Assembly (NCBI RefSeq): GCF_008843145.1
Contig: NZ_CP030265.1
Coordinates: 2,156,001 to 2,220,000, forward strand
Direction of reading: 5' to 3'
Length of the DNA: 64,000 bases
DNA from: Skermanella pratensis
Lineage (GTDB): Bacteria > Pseudomonadota > Alphaproteobacteria > Azospirillales > Azospirillaceae
How positions within the stretch are numbered: position 1 is the first letter of the stretch; every line of letters starts with the position of its first letter. The translations under genes and the position numbers were made by a program. Below are positions 18,450-29,552 of this stretch, in pieces. Below the pieces are notes generated by a model. The model was not told the origin of the DNA. It did not search any database and saw only the letters and a program-made list of their open reading frames with translations.

Positions 18450-18605
18450 TGCTGCGCGGTTCGTCAGGCTGCTTTATCCCTGGGGCCGATAACCTATTAC
18501 TCTCGGGAGCTGTCCCTGCCGGAACCGTGGTTTCGGTACATGGCACCCACCTGCTTAGGCAGGCCGCAGAGGATAGCAATCACGCCAACGGCCAAGCGGC
18601 TCCTT
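18450..18605 (+). ncRNA. ssrS: 6S RNA
   Basis: The gap between zapA and the cyclo-ligase gene has 6S RNA features: a central segment with CTCGGGAGCTGTCCCTGCC (about 18502-18520) followed by an ACATGGCACCCACCTGC block (about 18538-18554) typical of the 3' side of 6S RNA. The genomic position is the canonical one. 6S RNA binds housekeeping RNA polymerase holoenzyme in stationary phase. The ends given are approximate. Confidence 0.72.
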
Positions 18606-18627
18606 CCACTTCCCTTTATCCGCTGCG

Positions 18628-19221
18628 ATGACAGACCCCGCCGATCTCCGGGAGCACAAGAACGCGGCGCGGGCGTCGGCCAAGCTCCGGCGCGCCGAAG
18701 CCTTTGCCTGCGCCGGCATCGGATCCGCCGAGGCCGTGAGCGGCCGGGTGGCCGACCTGCTGGCCGGAATGTCCAAGCCTGCCGTGGTCGCCGGCTACTG
18801 GCCCATCGGCAGCGAGCTTGACGTCAGGCCGGCCCTGTCCCATCTCGACCTGAACGGTTTCACCTGCGCCTTGCCGGTCGTGGCGGCGCGTGGCGAACCG
18901 TTGCTGTTCCGCCGCTGGACGCCGCAGACCCCGATGGAGCGAAGCGGCCTCGGCATCCTGGCGCCGGCCGCCGGGGAACCGGAGGTCGAGCCGGACGTGC
19001 TGCTGGTGCCCTTGCTGTCGTTCGACCGGGCAGGGTTCAGGCTGGGCTACGGCGCGGGTTTCTACGACCGTACGTTGGAGCGGCTGCGGCTGATCAAGCC
19101 GGTGACGGCGATCGGGATCGGATTTTCGGCACAGGAGGTCGAGGCCGTGCCCCGCGACCGGCATGACCAGCCGCTGGACTGGATCGTGACGGAGACATCG
19201 GCGCTCCGCATTTCAGAATAG
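18628..19221 (+). CDS. 5-formyltetrahydrofolate cyclo-ligase
   Basis: A 197-residue ATP-dependent enzyme converting 5-formyl-THF to 5,10-methenyl-THF in one-carbon metabolism. The C-terminal family motif LGYGAGFYDRTLERL is clear, as is the basic N-terminal ATP-binding region (LRRAEAF). It follows the 6S RNA gene, often co-transcribed with it in proteobacteria. Confidence 0.93.
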   Translation: MTDPADLREHKNAARASAKLRRAEAFACAGIGSAEAVSGRVADLLAGMSKPAVVAGYWPIGSELDVRPALSHLDLNGFTCALPVVAARGEPLLFRRWTPQTPMERSGLGILAPAAGEPEVEPDVLLVPLLSFDRAGFRLGYGAGFYDRTLERLRLIKPVTAIGIGFSAQEVEAVPRDRHDQPLDWIVTETSALRISE

Positions 19222-19244
19222 TTTCAGAATAGATAGAAGGCGAC

Positions 19245-20063
19245 ATGAGACTCTTGTTCCTGGGCGACGTGGTCGGACGCAGCGGCCGCGAGGCGGCGCT
19301 GAAGCATATTCCCGAGCTGCGCGCCGCGCTGAAAGTCGATTTCCTGGTGCTGAACGGCGAGAACGCCGCCGGCGGCTTCGGGATCAACGACAAGATCGCC
19401 CGGGAGTTCTTCGAGGCCGGCGTCGACTGCATCACCACCGGCAACCATGTCTGGGACCAGAAGGAACTGGTCGGGTCGATCGACCGCGAGCCGCGCATCC
19501 TGCGCCCGCTGAACTATCCCGACGGCACGCCGGGCCGGGGAGCCTCGATCTTCCAGCTCCAGGGCGGGCGCAAGGTGCTGGTCATGAACGTCATGGCGCG
19601 GCTGTTCATGGACGCGCTGGACGACCCCTTCGCCGCGGTCGAGAAGGTGGTCCGCCAGCACAGGCTGGGCGGCGGCATCACCGCCGCGGTACTGGACTTC
19701 CATGGCGAGGCGACCAGCGAGAAGATGGCGATGGGCCACTATCTGGACGGCCGCGTCTCCCTGGTGGTCGGCACCCATTCCCACATCCCGACCGCCGACC
19801 TCCAGATCCTCAACGGCGGGACGGCCTTCCAGTCCGACGCCGGCATGTGCGGCGACTACGACAGCGTGATCGGGATGAAGAAGGAGGTCTCGGTCGCCCG
19901 CTTCGTCCGCAAGCTGCCGACGGAGAAGATGACTCCCGCCGAGAGCGAGGCCACCGTCTGCGGCGTCTTCGTGGAGACCGACGACCGTACGGGGCTGGCC
20001 CTGCGGGCGGAAGCGGTAAGGGTCGGGCCGAGGCTGGCGAACCACCTGCCGGTGGTCGAGTAG
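19245..20063 (+). CDS. YmdB-like metallophosphoesterase (TIGR00282 family)
   Basis: A 272-residue calcineurin-like phosphoesterase. Metal-binding motifs are visible in order: LGDVVGRSGR, LNGENAAGGFG, TTGNHVWDQKE, and VGTHSHIPTAD. Relatives hydrolyse 2',3'-cyclic nucleotides in vitro. It starts 23 bases after the cyclo-ligase gene, so co-expression is likely. The in-vivo substrate is not known. Confidence 0.92.
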   Translation: MRLLFLGDVVGRSGREAALKHIPELRAALKVDFLVLNGENAAGGFGINDKIAREFFEAGVDCITTGNHVWDQKELVGSIDREPRILRPLNYPDGTPGRGASIFQLQGGRKVLVMNVMARLFMDALDDPFAAVEKVVRQHRLGGGITAAVLDFHGEATSEKMAMGHYLDGRVSLVVGTHSHIPTADLQILNGGTAFQSDAGMCGDYDSVIGMKKEVSVARFVRKLPTEKMTPAESEATVCGVFVETDDRTGLALRAEAVRVGPRLANHLPVVE

Positions 20064-20406
20064 AAGCGGCGGGGAGACACTCTTGCACGAGATTATGAGA
20101 ATGTGTGACCAGCAACTGCATGTCGGCTGCCGCTTCGCTCTGGCCGACCTACGGCCTAAATCATATACCCTCCCGAATCCGGCCTGAACGGGTCACCCTT
20201 CGGACCGAACGGGTTAGCGGCGCCTCAATATCGCCTCATTGGATAATCAATCTGCGACTCGTGACCGGCGCTGGCTTGGCTGGCGCCGGCTTGCCGCCCC
20301 CGCTGCCGTTCTGTCGCGTGCGGCCCTGCGCCGGGTGTGGTAGACAGCTGCCATAATCATCCCTATCGACACTCAGAAAAGCCTCTCGAAGGGCAGGTTC
20401 AAGCGC
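20064..20406. other. gene-free gap with a weak stem-loop
   Basis: A gap of 343 bases before yebC. It contains a half copy of the REP-like element (20123-20153) and a 7-bp stem CCGGCGC/GCGCCGG (20265-20271 with 20283-20289) that might end transcription of the phosphoesterase gene. The yebC promoter should lie near its end, but no clear motif was found. No protein-coding frame was supported. Confidence 0.5.
20123..20153. repeat. degenerate half copy of the REP-like element
   Basis: The segment begins GTCGGCTGCCGCTTCGCTC and ends GGCCGACCTAC. It matches the right-hand half units at 45109-45144 and 56526-56559, including the identical GGCCGACCTAC end, with several substitutions within. Confidence 0.5.
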
Positions 20407-21156
20407 ATGGCAGGTCATTCACAGTTCAAGAACATCATGCACCGCAAGGGCGCGCAGGACGTCAAGCGCGCCAAGATGTTCAACAAGCTCGCCCGGGAAA
20501 TCAGCGTCGCGGCCAAGTCGGGGCTGCCGGATCCCGCCGCCAACCCGCGGCTGCGCGCCGCGATCATCGCGGCCCGGACGCAGAACATGCCGAAGGACCG
20601 GATCGACAGGGCGATCAAGAGCGGCAGCCCGGGCGGCGACGACGCCAACTACGAAGAGGTCCGGTACGAGGGCTACGGTCCCGGCGGCATCGCGCTGATC
20701 GTCGAGGCGCTGACCGACAACCGCAACCGGACCGCCGCCGAGGTTCGCTCGGCCTTCACCAAGCATGGCGGGTCGCTGGGCGAGACCGGGTCGGTCGCCT
20801 TCATGTTCAGCCGAATCGGCCTGATCGTGTACCCCGCAAAGGCCGCCGAGGCCGAGGCCATGTTCGAGGCGGCGCTGGAGGCCGGGGCCGAGAACGTGGA
20901 ATCGACCGACGACCTCCACGAGGTCACGACCTCGATGGAGGACCTGTCCGGCGTGCGTGACGCGCTGGAGGAGAAGTTCGGGCCGGCGGAGAGCGCCGCG
21001 CTGACCTGGAAGCCGGTCAACACGGTGGCGCCCGACGAGGATACCGCCGCCAGCCTGCTGAAGCTGATCGATGTGCTGGACGACAGCGACGACGTCCAGA
21101 GCGTGTCGGGCAACTTCGACATCCCCAACGAGCTGCTGGAGCGGCTGACCGCCTGA
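20407..21156 (+). CDS. yebC: YebC/TACO1-family protein
   Basis: A 249-residue protein with the invariant opening [18 protein letters not shown] and [15 protein letters not shown]. Members have been described as transcription regulators and, more recently, as translation factors easing ribosome stalling. Its stop overlaps the ruvC start (TGATG), consistent with the common yebC-ruvCAB operon. Confidence 0.95.
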   Translation: MAGHSQFKNIMHRKGAQDVKRAKMFNKLAREISVAAKSGLPDPAANPRLRAAIIAARTQNMPKDRIDRAIKSGSPGGDDANYEEVRYEGYGPGGIALIVEALTDNRNRTAAEVRSAFTKHGGSLGETGSVAFMFSRIGLIVYPAKAAEAEAMFEAALEAGAENVESTDDLHEVTTSMEDLSGVRDALEEKFGPAESAALTWKPVNTVAPDEDTAASLLKLIDVLDDSDDVQSVSGNFDIPNELLERLTA

Positions 21157-21698
21157 TGGGAGCACCGGGACCGTTCAGGCTGGTCGGGCTCGATCCCGGC
21201 CTGCGGCATACCGGCTGGGGCATCATCGATGTCTGCGGCAACCGGATGACCCATGTCGCCAACGGCGCCATCCATTCCGACGGCGACCTCAGCCTGGCCG
21301 AGCGGCTGGTGCAGCTCCATGACGGTCTCAGCGCCGTGATCGAGCGCTGGAAGCCCGACGAGGCGGCGGTCGAGGAGACTTTCGTCAACAAGAACCCGGC
21401 CTCCACCCTGAAGCTGGGCATGGCGCGCGGCGTCGTGCTTCTGGTCCCGGCCAAGGCGGGGCTGCCGGTCGCGGAATATCCGACGAACCTCGTCAAGAAA
21501 TCGGTGGTCGGCGCCGGGCATGCGGACAAGAACCAGGTGCAGGTGATGGTCGGGATGATCCTTCCGGGCGTCGAGATGAAGTCGGCCGACGCCGCCGACG
21601 CGCTGGCCGTGGCGATCTGCCATGCCCACCACGCGGCGACGCGCAACGTGATCGCGGGCGCCCTGGCGTTCCCGGGAGTGCGGGGAGGGCGCGCATGA
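21156..21698 (+). CDS. ruvC: crossover junction endodeoxyribonuclease RuvC
   Basis: A 180-residue Holliday junction resolvase. The first catalytic Asp is at 13 in [14 protein letters not shown], the second acidic position is in [12 protein letters not shown], and the C-terminal acidic pair is in [14 protein letters not shown]. It acts with RuvAB in recombinational repair. It overlaps both neighbours (TGATG with yebC, ATGA with ruvA). Confidence 0.97.
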   Translation: MGAPGPFRLVGLDPGLRHTGWGIIDVCGNRMTHVANGAIHSDGDLSLAERLVQLHDGLSAVIERWKPDEAAVEETFVNKNPASTLKLGMARGVVLLVPAKAGLPVAEYPTNLVKKSVVGAGHADKNQVQVMVGMILPGVEMKSADAADALAVAICHAHHAATRNVIAGALAFPGVRGGRA

Positions 21699-22306
21699 TC
21701 GCCAAGCTGTCCGGCCTGCTCGACAGCGTCGGCACCGACCACTGCATCGTCGATTGCGGCGGCGTCGGATACCTCGTCTACTGCTCGGCGCGCACGCTGC
21801 GGCGGGTCGGCGACACCGGGACGGCCGTGTCTCTCCGCACCGAGATGCAGGTGCGCGAGGACGCCATAACCCTTTTCGGCTTCATCGACGCGGCGGAGCG
21901 CGACTGGTTCCGCCGCCTGACGACCGTCCAGGGCGTGGGATCGCGGGTGGCGCTAGCACTGCTGTCCGTGCTGGAGCCGGACAAGCTGGGGCAGGCGATC
22001 GCGGCGCAGGACCGCACCGCGCTGGCCCAGGCCGACGGCGTCGGACCCAAGCTGGCGAACCGCCTGATCAGCGAGCTGAAGGACAAGGTCGCCGACCTGC
22101 AGTTCGGCGCCGGCCCGGCGGCAACCGCGTCCGGCGGCGCGCCGGCCGGGGCGGGGGTCACCGGCGACGCGGTCTCGGCGCTGGTCAATCTTGGCTACCG
22201 GCGGGCCGAAGCCTTCGCGGCGGTGGCCCACGCCGCCCAGAAGGCCGGCCCCGACGCGAAGGTCGAACAGTTGATCATGATGGGACTGAAGGAGCTTAGC
22301 GCGTGA
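21695..22306 (+). CDS. ruvA: Holliday junction DNA helicase subunit RuvA
   Basis: A 203-residue junction-binding protein. The N-terminal OB-fold begins [13 protein letters not shown], helix-hairpin-helix segments include [13 protein letters not shown] and [13 protein letters not shown], and a flexible Gly/Ala-rich linker precedes the RuvB-binding C-terminal domain ([18 protein letters not shown]). Confidence 0.97.
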   Translation: MIAKLSGLLDSVGTDHCIVDCGGVGYLVYCSARTLRRVGDTGTAVSLRTEMQVREDAITLFGFIDAAERDWFRRLTTVQGVGSRVALALLSVLEPDKLGQAIAAQDRTALAQADGVGPKLANRLISELKDKVADLQFGAGPAATASGGAPAGAGVTGDAVSALVNLGYRRAEAFAAVAHAAQKAGPDAKVEQLIMMGLKELSA

Positions 22307-23379
22307 TGGCGGCAGCCGAGCAGCAGGATCGCATGGTGCAGCCCGAGCCGATGCAGGGGGAGGCCAAGGGAGATCAGGCGGAAAGCACGATCCGGCCGCT
22401 GTCCCTGGCGGAGTTCGTCGGGCAGCGCCAAGTGCGCGAGAACCTGTCGATCTTCATCCAGGCGGCCCGCGGCCGGAGCGAGGCGCTGGACCACGTCCTG
22501 TTCTTCGGACCGCCGGGCCTGGGCAAGACCACGCTGGCCCAGATCGTCAGCCGCGAGCTGGGCGTGGGGTTCCGGTCCACCTCCGGCCCGGTGATCGCCC
22601 GGGCGGGGGACCTGGCGGCGCTGCTGACCAACCTTCAGCCGCACGACGTGCTGTTCATCGACGAGATCCACCGGCTGTCGCCCGCGGTCGAGGAGATCCT
22701 CTATCCGGCAATGGAGGATTTCCAGCTCGACCTGATCATTGGCGAGGGGCCGGCGGCGCGGTCGATCAAGATCGACCTGCCGCCCTTCACGCTGATCGGC
22801 GCCACCACCCGGTCGGGCCTGATCACCCGGCCGCTGCGCGAGCGCTTCGGCATTCCCCTGCGGCTTCAGTTCTACGAGCCGGACGAGCTGGAGCTGATCG
22901 TCAGCCGGGCCGCCCGCGTGCTGGGCCTGGACCTGACCCCGGACGGCGCCTCGGAGATCGCGCTGAGGTCCCGCGGCACGCCGCGGGTGGCCGGGCGCCT
23001 GCTGCGACGGGTGCGGGACTTCGCGGCGGTCGCGGGTGATGGTGCCGTCGATGCCGCCGCCGCCGACGCGGCGCTGAACCGGCTGGAGGTCGACCGGCTG
23101 GGCCTGGACGGGATGGACCGGCGCTATCTCGGCTGCATCGCCGGCAACTATGCCGGCGGCCCCGTGGGCGTGGAGACGCTGGCCGCCGCCCTGGGCGAGC
23201 AGCGCGACGTGCTGGAGGAGGTGGTCGAACCCTACCTGATCCAGCAGGGAATGCTCCAGCGGACCCCGCGCGGCCGCATGCTGACCGACGGCGGCTTCCG
23301 GTACCTGGGCCTCAGCGTACCGCAGATCCCGGCGCGCCAGCTCGACCTACTTGTGCCGGAGGGCGATCCCGATGAATGA
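22306..23379 (+). CDS. ruvB: Holliday junction branch migration ATPase RuvB
   Basis: A 357-residue AAA+ motor. Visible motifs are Walker [10 protein letters not shown], Walker [10 protein letters not shown], sensor 1 GATTRSG and the winged-helix C-terminal domain. A GTG at 22303 directly before the ATG is an alternative start; both overlap the ruvA stop. It drives branch migration with RuvA. Confidence 0.97.
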   Translation: MAAAEQQDRMVQPEPMQGEAKGDQAESTIRPLSLAEFVGQRQVRENLSIFIQAARGRSEALDHVLFFGPPGLGKTTLAQIVSRELGVGFRSTSGPVIARAGDLAALLTNLQPHDVLFIDEIHRLSPAVEEILYPAMEDFQLDLIIGEGPAARSIKIDLPPFTLIGATTRSGLITRPLRERFGIPLRLQFYEPDELELIVSRAARVLGLDLTPDGASEIALRSRGTPRVAGRLLRRVRDFAAVAGDGAVDAAAADAALNRLEVDRLGLDGMDRRYLGCIAGNYAGGPVGVETLAAALGEQRDVLEEVVEPYLIQQGMLQRTPRGRMLTDGGFRYLGLSVPQIPARQLDLLVPEGDPDE

Positions 23380-23848
23380 CCGTCTCGGCGGAGGAATGGA
23401 CGGCGCGGTCCACCGCCTGCCTGTCCGCGTCTATTACGAGGATACGGACGCCGGCGGCCTCGTGTTCCACGCCAACTACCTGCGCTACGCCGAGCGCGGA
23501 CGCACCGAGATGCTGCGGGCGCTGGGGAGCCGGCATGCGGAGATCGCGGGCGACACGGGTGTGGCGTTTGCGGTACGCAGGTGCGAGATCGACTTCCGGG
23601 CCCCGGCGCGGCTCGACGACCTGCTTGAAGTCGAGACGCGGATCGTCGATATCCGCGGCGCCTCCATGGAGTTCGAGCAGACCGTCTTCATGGCCGGCGG
23701 GCCGGAGCGCCGGCTCCTTGTTCGTATTTTGTTAACCGTGTTCTGCATCAATCCGCAGGGCCGGCCCGTCCGGCTGCCGGAGCCGGTGCGGGTCACGCTG
23801 GACGCGCTTCGGACCCGCGGCGAGACCGATCAAGGCCCAAACAGCTGA
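23372..23848 (+). CDS. ybgC: YbgC-type acyl-CoA thioesterase (Tol-Pal associated)
   Basis: A 158-residue hot-dog fold thioesterase with the family motif [22 protein letters not shown], in which the DTD aspartate is catalytic. The start at 23372 overlaps the ruvB stop; ATG 23396 is possible. YbgC is the usual first gene of tol-pal clusters and works at the inner membrane face in acyl or phospholipid metabolism. Confidence 0.93.
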   Translation: MNDRLGGGMDGAVHRLPVRVYYEDTDAGGLVFHANYLRYAERGRTEMLRALGSRHAEIAGDTGVAFAVRRCEIDFRAPARLDDLLEVETRIVDIRGASMEFEQTVFMAGGPERRLLVRILLTVFCINPQGRPVRLPEPVRVTLDALRTRGETDQGPNS

Positions 23849-23866
23849 AAGGCGAGACCGACTACC

Positions 23867-24586
<720 letters not shown>

Positions 24587-24589
24587 TCC

Positions 24590-25042
24590 ATGGGAGCCCA
24601 GCTCGCCGGGAAATCCGAGGGTCGCGGCCGACGCCGCGCCTACAAGCAGCTCGCGGAGATCAACGTGACGCCGTTCGTCGACGTCATGCTCGTGCTGCTG
24701 ATCGTCTTCATGGTCTCGGCGCCGCTGATGACCGTCGGCGTGCCGGTCGACCTACCCAAGACGGCGGCGCCGGCGCTGCCGACCGACAGCAAGCCGCTGT
24801 TCATCACGGTGGACACCCAGAACCGCATCTATGTCCAGGAGACCGCCGTCGAACTGGACAACCTCGTCCCGCTGCTGCGCGCGATCACCGAGAACAATCC
24901 GGAAGCCCGGGTCCTGGTGCGCGGCGACAACAGGATCGCCTACGGCACCATGCTCCAGGTGATGGGCACGATCAGCGCCGGCGGCTTCACCAAGGTCGGA
25001 CTGGTCGCCGAGCTGCCGCAACCCAAAGCCGCGGCGCGCTAG
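24590..25042 (+). CDS. tolR: Tol-Pal system protein TolR
   Basis: A 150-residue ExbD-family protein with one N-terminal transmembrane helix containing the proton-relay Asp (INVTPFVDVMLVLLIVFMV) and a periplasmic domain. It is packed between tolQ and tolA with three-base gaps, so all are translated from one message. Confidence 0.96.
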   Translation: MGAQLAGKSEGRGRRRAYKQLAEINVTPFVDVMLVLLIVFMVSAPLMTVGVPVDLPKTAAPALPTDSKPLFITVDTQNRIYVQETAVELDNLVPLLRAITENNPEARVLVRGDNRIAYGTMLQVMGTISAGGFTKVGLVAELPQPKAAAR

Positions 25043-25045
25043 ATC

Positions 25046-26202
25046 ATGCGCAATGGCATCATCTTTTCGGTGGTGGTCCACGTGGCGGTCATCGCGATCG
25101 CCGTGATGGGTCTGCCAATGATGCAGAAGCCTATCGAGATCCCGGAGTCCATTCCGATCGACATCGTCGATGTCGGCGAACTGACCAACACCCGCATCGA
25201 CGATTCGCCTCCGGCGCCGCCGCGGCCGCCCCAGGCGAAGCCCGAGCCGGCGCCCCAGCCGCCCCAGCCGCCCCAGCAGCAGCTTGCCCAGGCGGCCCCG
25301 CCGGAACCTGTCCCGGTGCCGCCGCGTCCGCCCGAACCACCCAAGGTCGCGGAACCGCCGCCGGCTCCGCGCGAGCCGGCGCCGCCCCAGCGGCAGCCCG
25401 AACCTCCGCCGCCACCCCGGCCGGCCCGCCTCCTCCGGCTCCCGCCCCGCCCCCTCCCAAGGCGCCGGAGCCCGAACCCGCGCCGAAGCCGGAGCCGGCG
25501 CCCAAGGTGGAGCCGAAGAAGCCCGAGCCGCCGAAGCCGGAACCTCCGAAACCCGAGCCCCCCAGGCCCGATCCGCCCAAGCAGGAACCGAAGAAACCGG
25601 AACCGCCGAAGCCGGAGCCTCCCAAGGAGGTCAAGAAGCCCGAGCCTCCCAAGCAGGAGGCGAAGAAGCCTGAGCCCGCCAAGCCCGAGGCGCCGAAGAA
25701 GGCCGAGCCGGAGAAGAAGCAGCCCGATGCCAAGCAGGATTTCGCGAGCGTCCTGAAGAACCTTCAGAACCTCAAGCCGGAGCCGTCGAACGCCCCGGCC
25801 CAGCCGCAGCGCCAGCAGCCGGCACCGTCCCCGTCGGCCCAGTCGCAGCAGCCGGCCGCCAGCAACGCGCCGAAGCTCTCGGACCGCCTGACGGCGAGCC
25901 AGGAGGACGCGGTGCGGCGGACGGTGGAAGCCTGCTGGAACGTCGATCCCGGTCTCATGGGGATCAACGAGATCACGGTCGAGATCCGCCTGGAGATCGG
26001 CCGGGACGGGCAGGTCATGCGGGCGGAGGTCGTGGACAAGGCACGGATGGCGCGCGACCGCGCGTTCCGTACCGTCGCCGAATCGGCGCAACGCGCCGTG
26101 ATGAACCCGCGATGCCGCACGCTGCCGCTTCCGCCCGACGGTTACGACTTCTGGAAGAACGCCGTCTTCGTCTTCAGCCCGCGCGACATGCTCCGGGGAT
26201 AG
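25046..26202 (+). CDS. tolA: TolA, split by a one-base deletion in a C run
   Basis: The frame from 25046 encodes the N-terminal membrane anchor (IIFSVVVHVAVIAIAVMGL) and a Pro-rich linker. The frame from about 25400 to 26202 encodes the rest of the Pro/Lys/Glu-rich linker (repeated PKPEPPK) and a TolA C-terminal domain (ASQEDAVRRTVEACWNVDPG). The two join cleanly if the CCCC at 25415-25418 is read as CCCCC. The total of 1157 bases is one short of 386 codons. The restored product has 385 residues, normal for alphaproteobacterial TolA. A sequencing or assembly error is the simplest explanation; a true pseudogene or programmed frameshift is less likely. Confidence 0.88.
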
Positions 26203-26322
26203 CGGACCTTTGGGTACCTTGATTATGCCACGATCAAGGTGCCCATTCGGTGCATCCGCAGAGTGCTCCAGGGGACGCCCGTTCCCGCAAGAACAACGAT
26301 CATAGTAAGGCATGATCCGATC

Positions 26323-27675
26323 ATGATTGCATTCCCATACCATCTGGTCCTGCTTGCCCGCCGCCTGATGCTGGCCGTCCTGGTCATCACGCTGGCCGGA
26401 GCCGCGGGTGCCCGGGCCGAGTTGCGCCTCGACATCACGCGCGGCAAGGTCGAGCCGATGCCGATCGCGATCTCGACCTTCCATGGCCAAGCCGGTTCCG
26501 AAGTCCAGGTCGGCCGAGACATCGCCCAGGTGGTGTCGGCCAACCTGGAGCGGTCCGGCCTGTTCCGGCCGATCGATCCCAGGGCGCTCATCCAGGATCC
26601 GGCCTCCCTGCACAGCCAGCCGCGATTCGCCGACCTCAAGGTCATCAATGCCCAGGCGCTGGTCAGCGGCACGGTCCAGGGCCAGCCGGACGGCCGGCTG
26701 CGGGTCGAGTTCCGCCTGTGGGACGTGCTCGCCGAACAGCAGATGACCGGCCTGGCCTATTTCACCGTGCCGGAGAACTGGCGCCGGGTCGCCCACATCA
26801 TCTCCGACGCGATCTACAAGCGCATCACCGGCGAGGAGGGCTATTTCGATACCCGCATCGTCTACATCTCGGAGACGGGGCCGGCCGACAGGCGTATCAA
26901 GCGGCTGGCGATCATGGACCAGGACGGCGAGAACCACCGGTTCCTGACCGACGGCAGGACGCTGGTGCTGACCCCGCGCTTCTCCCCCAGTGCGCCAGAA
27001 ATCACCTACCTGTCCTATTTCAACAACAAGCCGCGGGTCTACCTCTTCAACATCGACACCGGCCGCCAGGAAGTCCTGGGCGATTTCCCCGGCATGACGT
27101 TCGCGCCGCGTTTCTCGCCGGACGGCAACAAGGTGATCATGAGCCTGGCCACCTCGGGCAACTCCGACATCTATTCGATGGATCTGAGGACACGCCGGGT
27201 CGACCAGCTGACCAGCAGCCCGGCGATCGACACCTCGCCGTCCTACTCGCCCGACGGCCAGCGGATCGTCTTCGAGTCGGACCGCGGGGGCACCCAGCAG
27301 CTCTACGTCATGGACGCGAACGGCGGAAATCCGCAGCGGATCACCTTCGGGCAGGGCCGCTATGCGAGCCCGGTATGGTCGCCGCGCGGAGACCTGATCG
27401 CCTTCACCAAGATCGCCAACGGGCGGTTCCATATCGGGGTGATTCGGCCCGACGGCACCGGTGAACGGCTGCTGAACGAGGCTTTTCACGTCGAAGGGCC
27501 GACCTGGGCCCCGAATGGACGTGTTCTGATGTTTTTCCGCGAACGTCCGAGCGGTGAGGGAAATCGCAGCAGGACTGCGCGTTTGTACAGCGTCGACTTG
27601 ACCGGCTTCAATGAACGCGAGGTTGTCACACCCCTCGACGCTTCCGATCCCGCTTGGTCGCCCTTGATTCCTTAG
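26323..27675 (+). CDS. tolB: Tol-Pal system beta-propeller protein TolB
   Basis: A 450-residue periplasmic protein with a signal peptide ending near ARAE, an N-terminal TolB domain and six C-terminal propeller blades (repeats such as [16 protein letters not shown] and [17 protein letters not shown]). It binds Pal and is displaced in concert with TolA. The start at 26323 was chosen as the first Met with a good signal peptide; ATG 26368 also fits. The 120-base gap after tolA may hold its own promoter. Confidence 0.95.
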   Translation: MIAFPYHLVLLARRLMLAVLVITLAGAAGARAELRLDITRGKVEPMPIAISTFHGQAGSEVQVGRDIAQVVSANLERSGLFRPIDPRALIQDPASLHSQPRFADLKVINAQALVSGTVQGQPDGRLRVEFRLWDVLAEQQMTGLAYFTVPENWRRVAHIISDAIYKRITGEEGYFDTRIVYISETGPADRRIKRLAIMDQDGENHRFLTDGRTLVLTPRFSPSAPEITYLSYFNNKPRVYLFNIDTGRQEVLGDFPGMTFAPRFSPDGNKVIMSLATSGNSDIYSMDLRTRRVDQLTSSPAIDTSPSYSPDGQRIVFESDRGGTQQLYVMDANGGNPQRITFGQGRYASPVWSPRGDLIAFTKIANGRFHIGVIRPDGTGERLLNEAFHVEGPTWAPNGRVLMFFRERPSGEGNRSRTARLYSVDLTGFNEREVVTPLDASDPAWSPLIP

Positions 27676-27838
27676 CGGTAACCATTTATTTTCGCGCTGC
27701 ACGATCGACGCTAAGGTTAGACATTCGGGAGATCGGAAACTTTCGGTGGACTGGGTTCGATGGACTGGGCGTAGATTAGCGTCGGCCCGTTCGCTCTTCC
27801 GTGTTTAGTATCGTGTGTCGCTGTAGGGGGTTTTTCAG

Positions 27839-28333
27839 ATGCGTTTGAAGGTTCTGAGCCTGTTGGCTGCGGTTGTGCTGGTCGCCGGGTGCGAATCCAC
27901 TCCGCAAGATGCCGGCTCGGCCGGTGCCGGCGGTGGGGCTACCGCCGGTGCGGCTCCGGTCCGGACTGGTCCGGCTCCGGGCACCCAGGAGGACCTGGTC
28001 GTCAATGTCGGCGACCGTGTGTTCTTCGGTTATGACAAGTTCGACCTGACTCCGGAGGCCCGGGCAACCCTGGACCGTCAGGCCGCTTGGCTGAACCAGT
28101 ATCCGCGCGTCACCGTGACCGTCGAAGGTCACGCCGACGAGCGCGGCACCCGCGAGTACAACATCGCGTTGGGCGAGCGTCGCGCCAACTCGGTGAGGAA
28201 CTACTTGCTGGCGCGTGGCGTCGATGCCAACCGCATCGTCACCACCAGCTACGGCAAGGAGCGTCCGGCCGTCCTCGGTTCCAACGAGGCCGCCTGGGCG
28301 CAGAACCGCCGCGGCGTGACCACCGTCAACTAA
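27839..28333 (+). CDS. pal: peptidoglycan-associated lipoprotein Pal
   Basis: A 164-residue outer-membrane lipoprotein. The lipobox is LVAGC with Cys18 as the lipidated residue. The OmpA-like domain binds peptidoglycan through the motif VEGHADERGTREYNIALGER. It ends in a strong terminator before cpoB. The 163-base gap upstream suggests an extra promoter. Confidence 0.96.
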   Translation: MRLKVLSLLAAVVLVAGCESTPQDAGSAGAGGGATAGAAPVRTGPAPGTQEDLVVNVGDRVFFGYDKFDLTPEARATLDRQAAWLNQYPRVTVTVEGHADERGTREYNIALGERRANSVRNYLLARGVDANRIVTTSYGKERPAVLGSNEAAWAQNRRGVTTVN

Positions 28334-28382
28334 TCGGACGGCGGGTCGCGACAGCAGCGGATGCAAACCCGCTGATGAATGG

Positions 28383-28437
28383 GGCGCCACACCAAGCGGT
28401 TCCTGAACGGGCCGCCCGGTGTGGCGCCTTATTTTTG
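28383..28437 (+). terminator. Rho-independent terminator after pal
   Basis: An 11-bp perfect stem GGCGCCACACC/GGTGTGGCGCC (28383-28393 with 28418-28428) is followed by TTATTTTTG. It should end or attenuate the tol-pal transcript before cpoB. Confidence 0.85.
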
Positions 28438-28573
28438 CCTTCCGTTTCAGGTATCGCGCAGAAAACCGCCCGGCACGCGGGACGGAGCATCGCCCTCACC
28501 GGCAGGCAGTGAAGCAGGCATTATCGACGCAGCGGCAGGGACGGCCGGGTCCGATCTGGTTCGGGGAACAACG

Positions 28574-29545
28574 ATGGCGGTAGAGGCAATGGTTCGAGCG
28601 ACAGGTAAACGGTTGACTGAAGGGTGCGGCGGAGCGGCGCTGCTCGCCGGCGCCGGGCCGGCCGGTTTCATGCTGACGGGCCTTCTGCTGACGGGGCTGA
28701 TGCTGTGGTCCGGGCCGGCGGCGGCACAGGCCGACATCAACCTCCAGAACCGGCTGAACCGGCTGGAGAACGAGATCCAGACGCTCAACAGGCAGGTCTA
28801 TCGCGGCGGCACTCCGCCCGCCGGCTCCTCGGCACCGGGCGGCGCGGGCGTCCCGCCCAGCCTGGCGGCGGATTTCGAGATCCGGCTGTCGCGCCTGGAA
28901 AGCGAATTGCAGACCCTGACCGGCAAGTACGAGGAGGCCACGTTCGGCATCACCCAGGCGCGGGAGCGGCTGGACAAGCTGGCGTCCGACCTGGAGTACC
29001 GGCTGAGCGAGATCGAGAGCAAGCTGAGCGCCGAGCCGGCCGAGGCGCAGGCGGCAGCGCCGGCGGCTAGGTCGCAGACCCAGGCTGCCGCCGCACCGGC
29101 GAAGCCGGCCCCCCAGCAATCCCAGCAGCAGGTGACCGCCGCGGCGCGCCTGCCTTCCGGTTCCGCGCAGGATCAGTACAATTACGCCTTCGGCCTGCTC
29201 CGCGCCGCCGACTACGCCAACGCGGAGGCGGCCCTGGGGCAGTTCGTCAAGAACCATCCCGACAGCCCGCTGACCGGCAACGCCCAGTACTGGCTGGCCG
29301 AGACCTACTACGTCCGGGGCAAGTACAGCGATGCCGCCGTGGCTTTTGCCGAGGGCTACCAGAAGTACCCGAAGGGCTCCAAGGCGGCCGACAACCTTCT
29401 GAAGCTGGGCATGTCGCTGGGGCAGTTGAACCAGAAGAAGGAAGCTTGCGTCACCTTCCAGCAGCTCAACGCGGAGTTCCCCGACGCTCCCGCGACGATC
29501 AAGCGTCGGGCCGACCAGGAACGGGGCCGTCTGAACTGCTCGTGA
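28574..29545 (+). CDS. cpoB: cell division coordinator CpoB (YbgF)
   Basis: A 323-residue periplasmic protein with a long signal region, an N-terminal coiled coil that trimerises (INLQNRLNRLENEIQTLNRQ), a low-complexity Ala/Gln/Pro linker, and C-terminal TPR repeats (YNYAFGLLRAADYANAEAAL). It links peptidoglycan synthesis to Tol-Pal constriction. The start at 28574 avoids a 65-codon upstream extension that overlaps the pal terminator. Confidence 0.92.
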   Translation: MAVEAMVRATGKRLTEGCGGAALLAGAGPAGFMLTGLLLTGLMLWSGPAAAQADINLQNRLNRLENEIQTLNRQVYRGGTPPAGSSAPGGAGVPPSLAADFEIRLSRLESELQTLTGKYEEATFGITQARERLDKLASDLEYRLSEIESKLSAEPAEAQAAAPAARSQTQAAAAPAKPAPQQSQQQVTAAARLPSGSAQDQYNYAFGLLRAADYANAEAALGQFVKNHPDSPLTGNAQYWLAETYYVRGKYSDAAVAFAEGYQKYPKGSKAADNLLKLGMSLGQLNQKKEACVTFQQLNAEFPDAPATIKRRADQERGRLNCS

Positions 29546-29552
29546 ACGCGGG

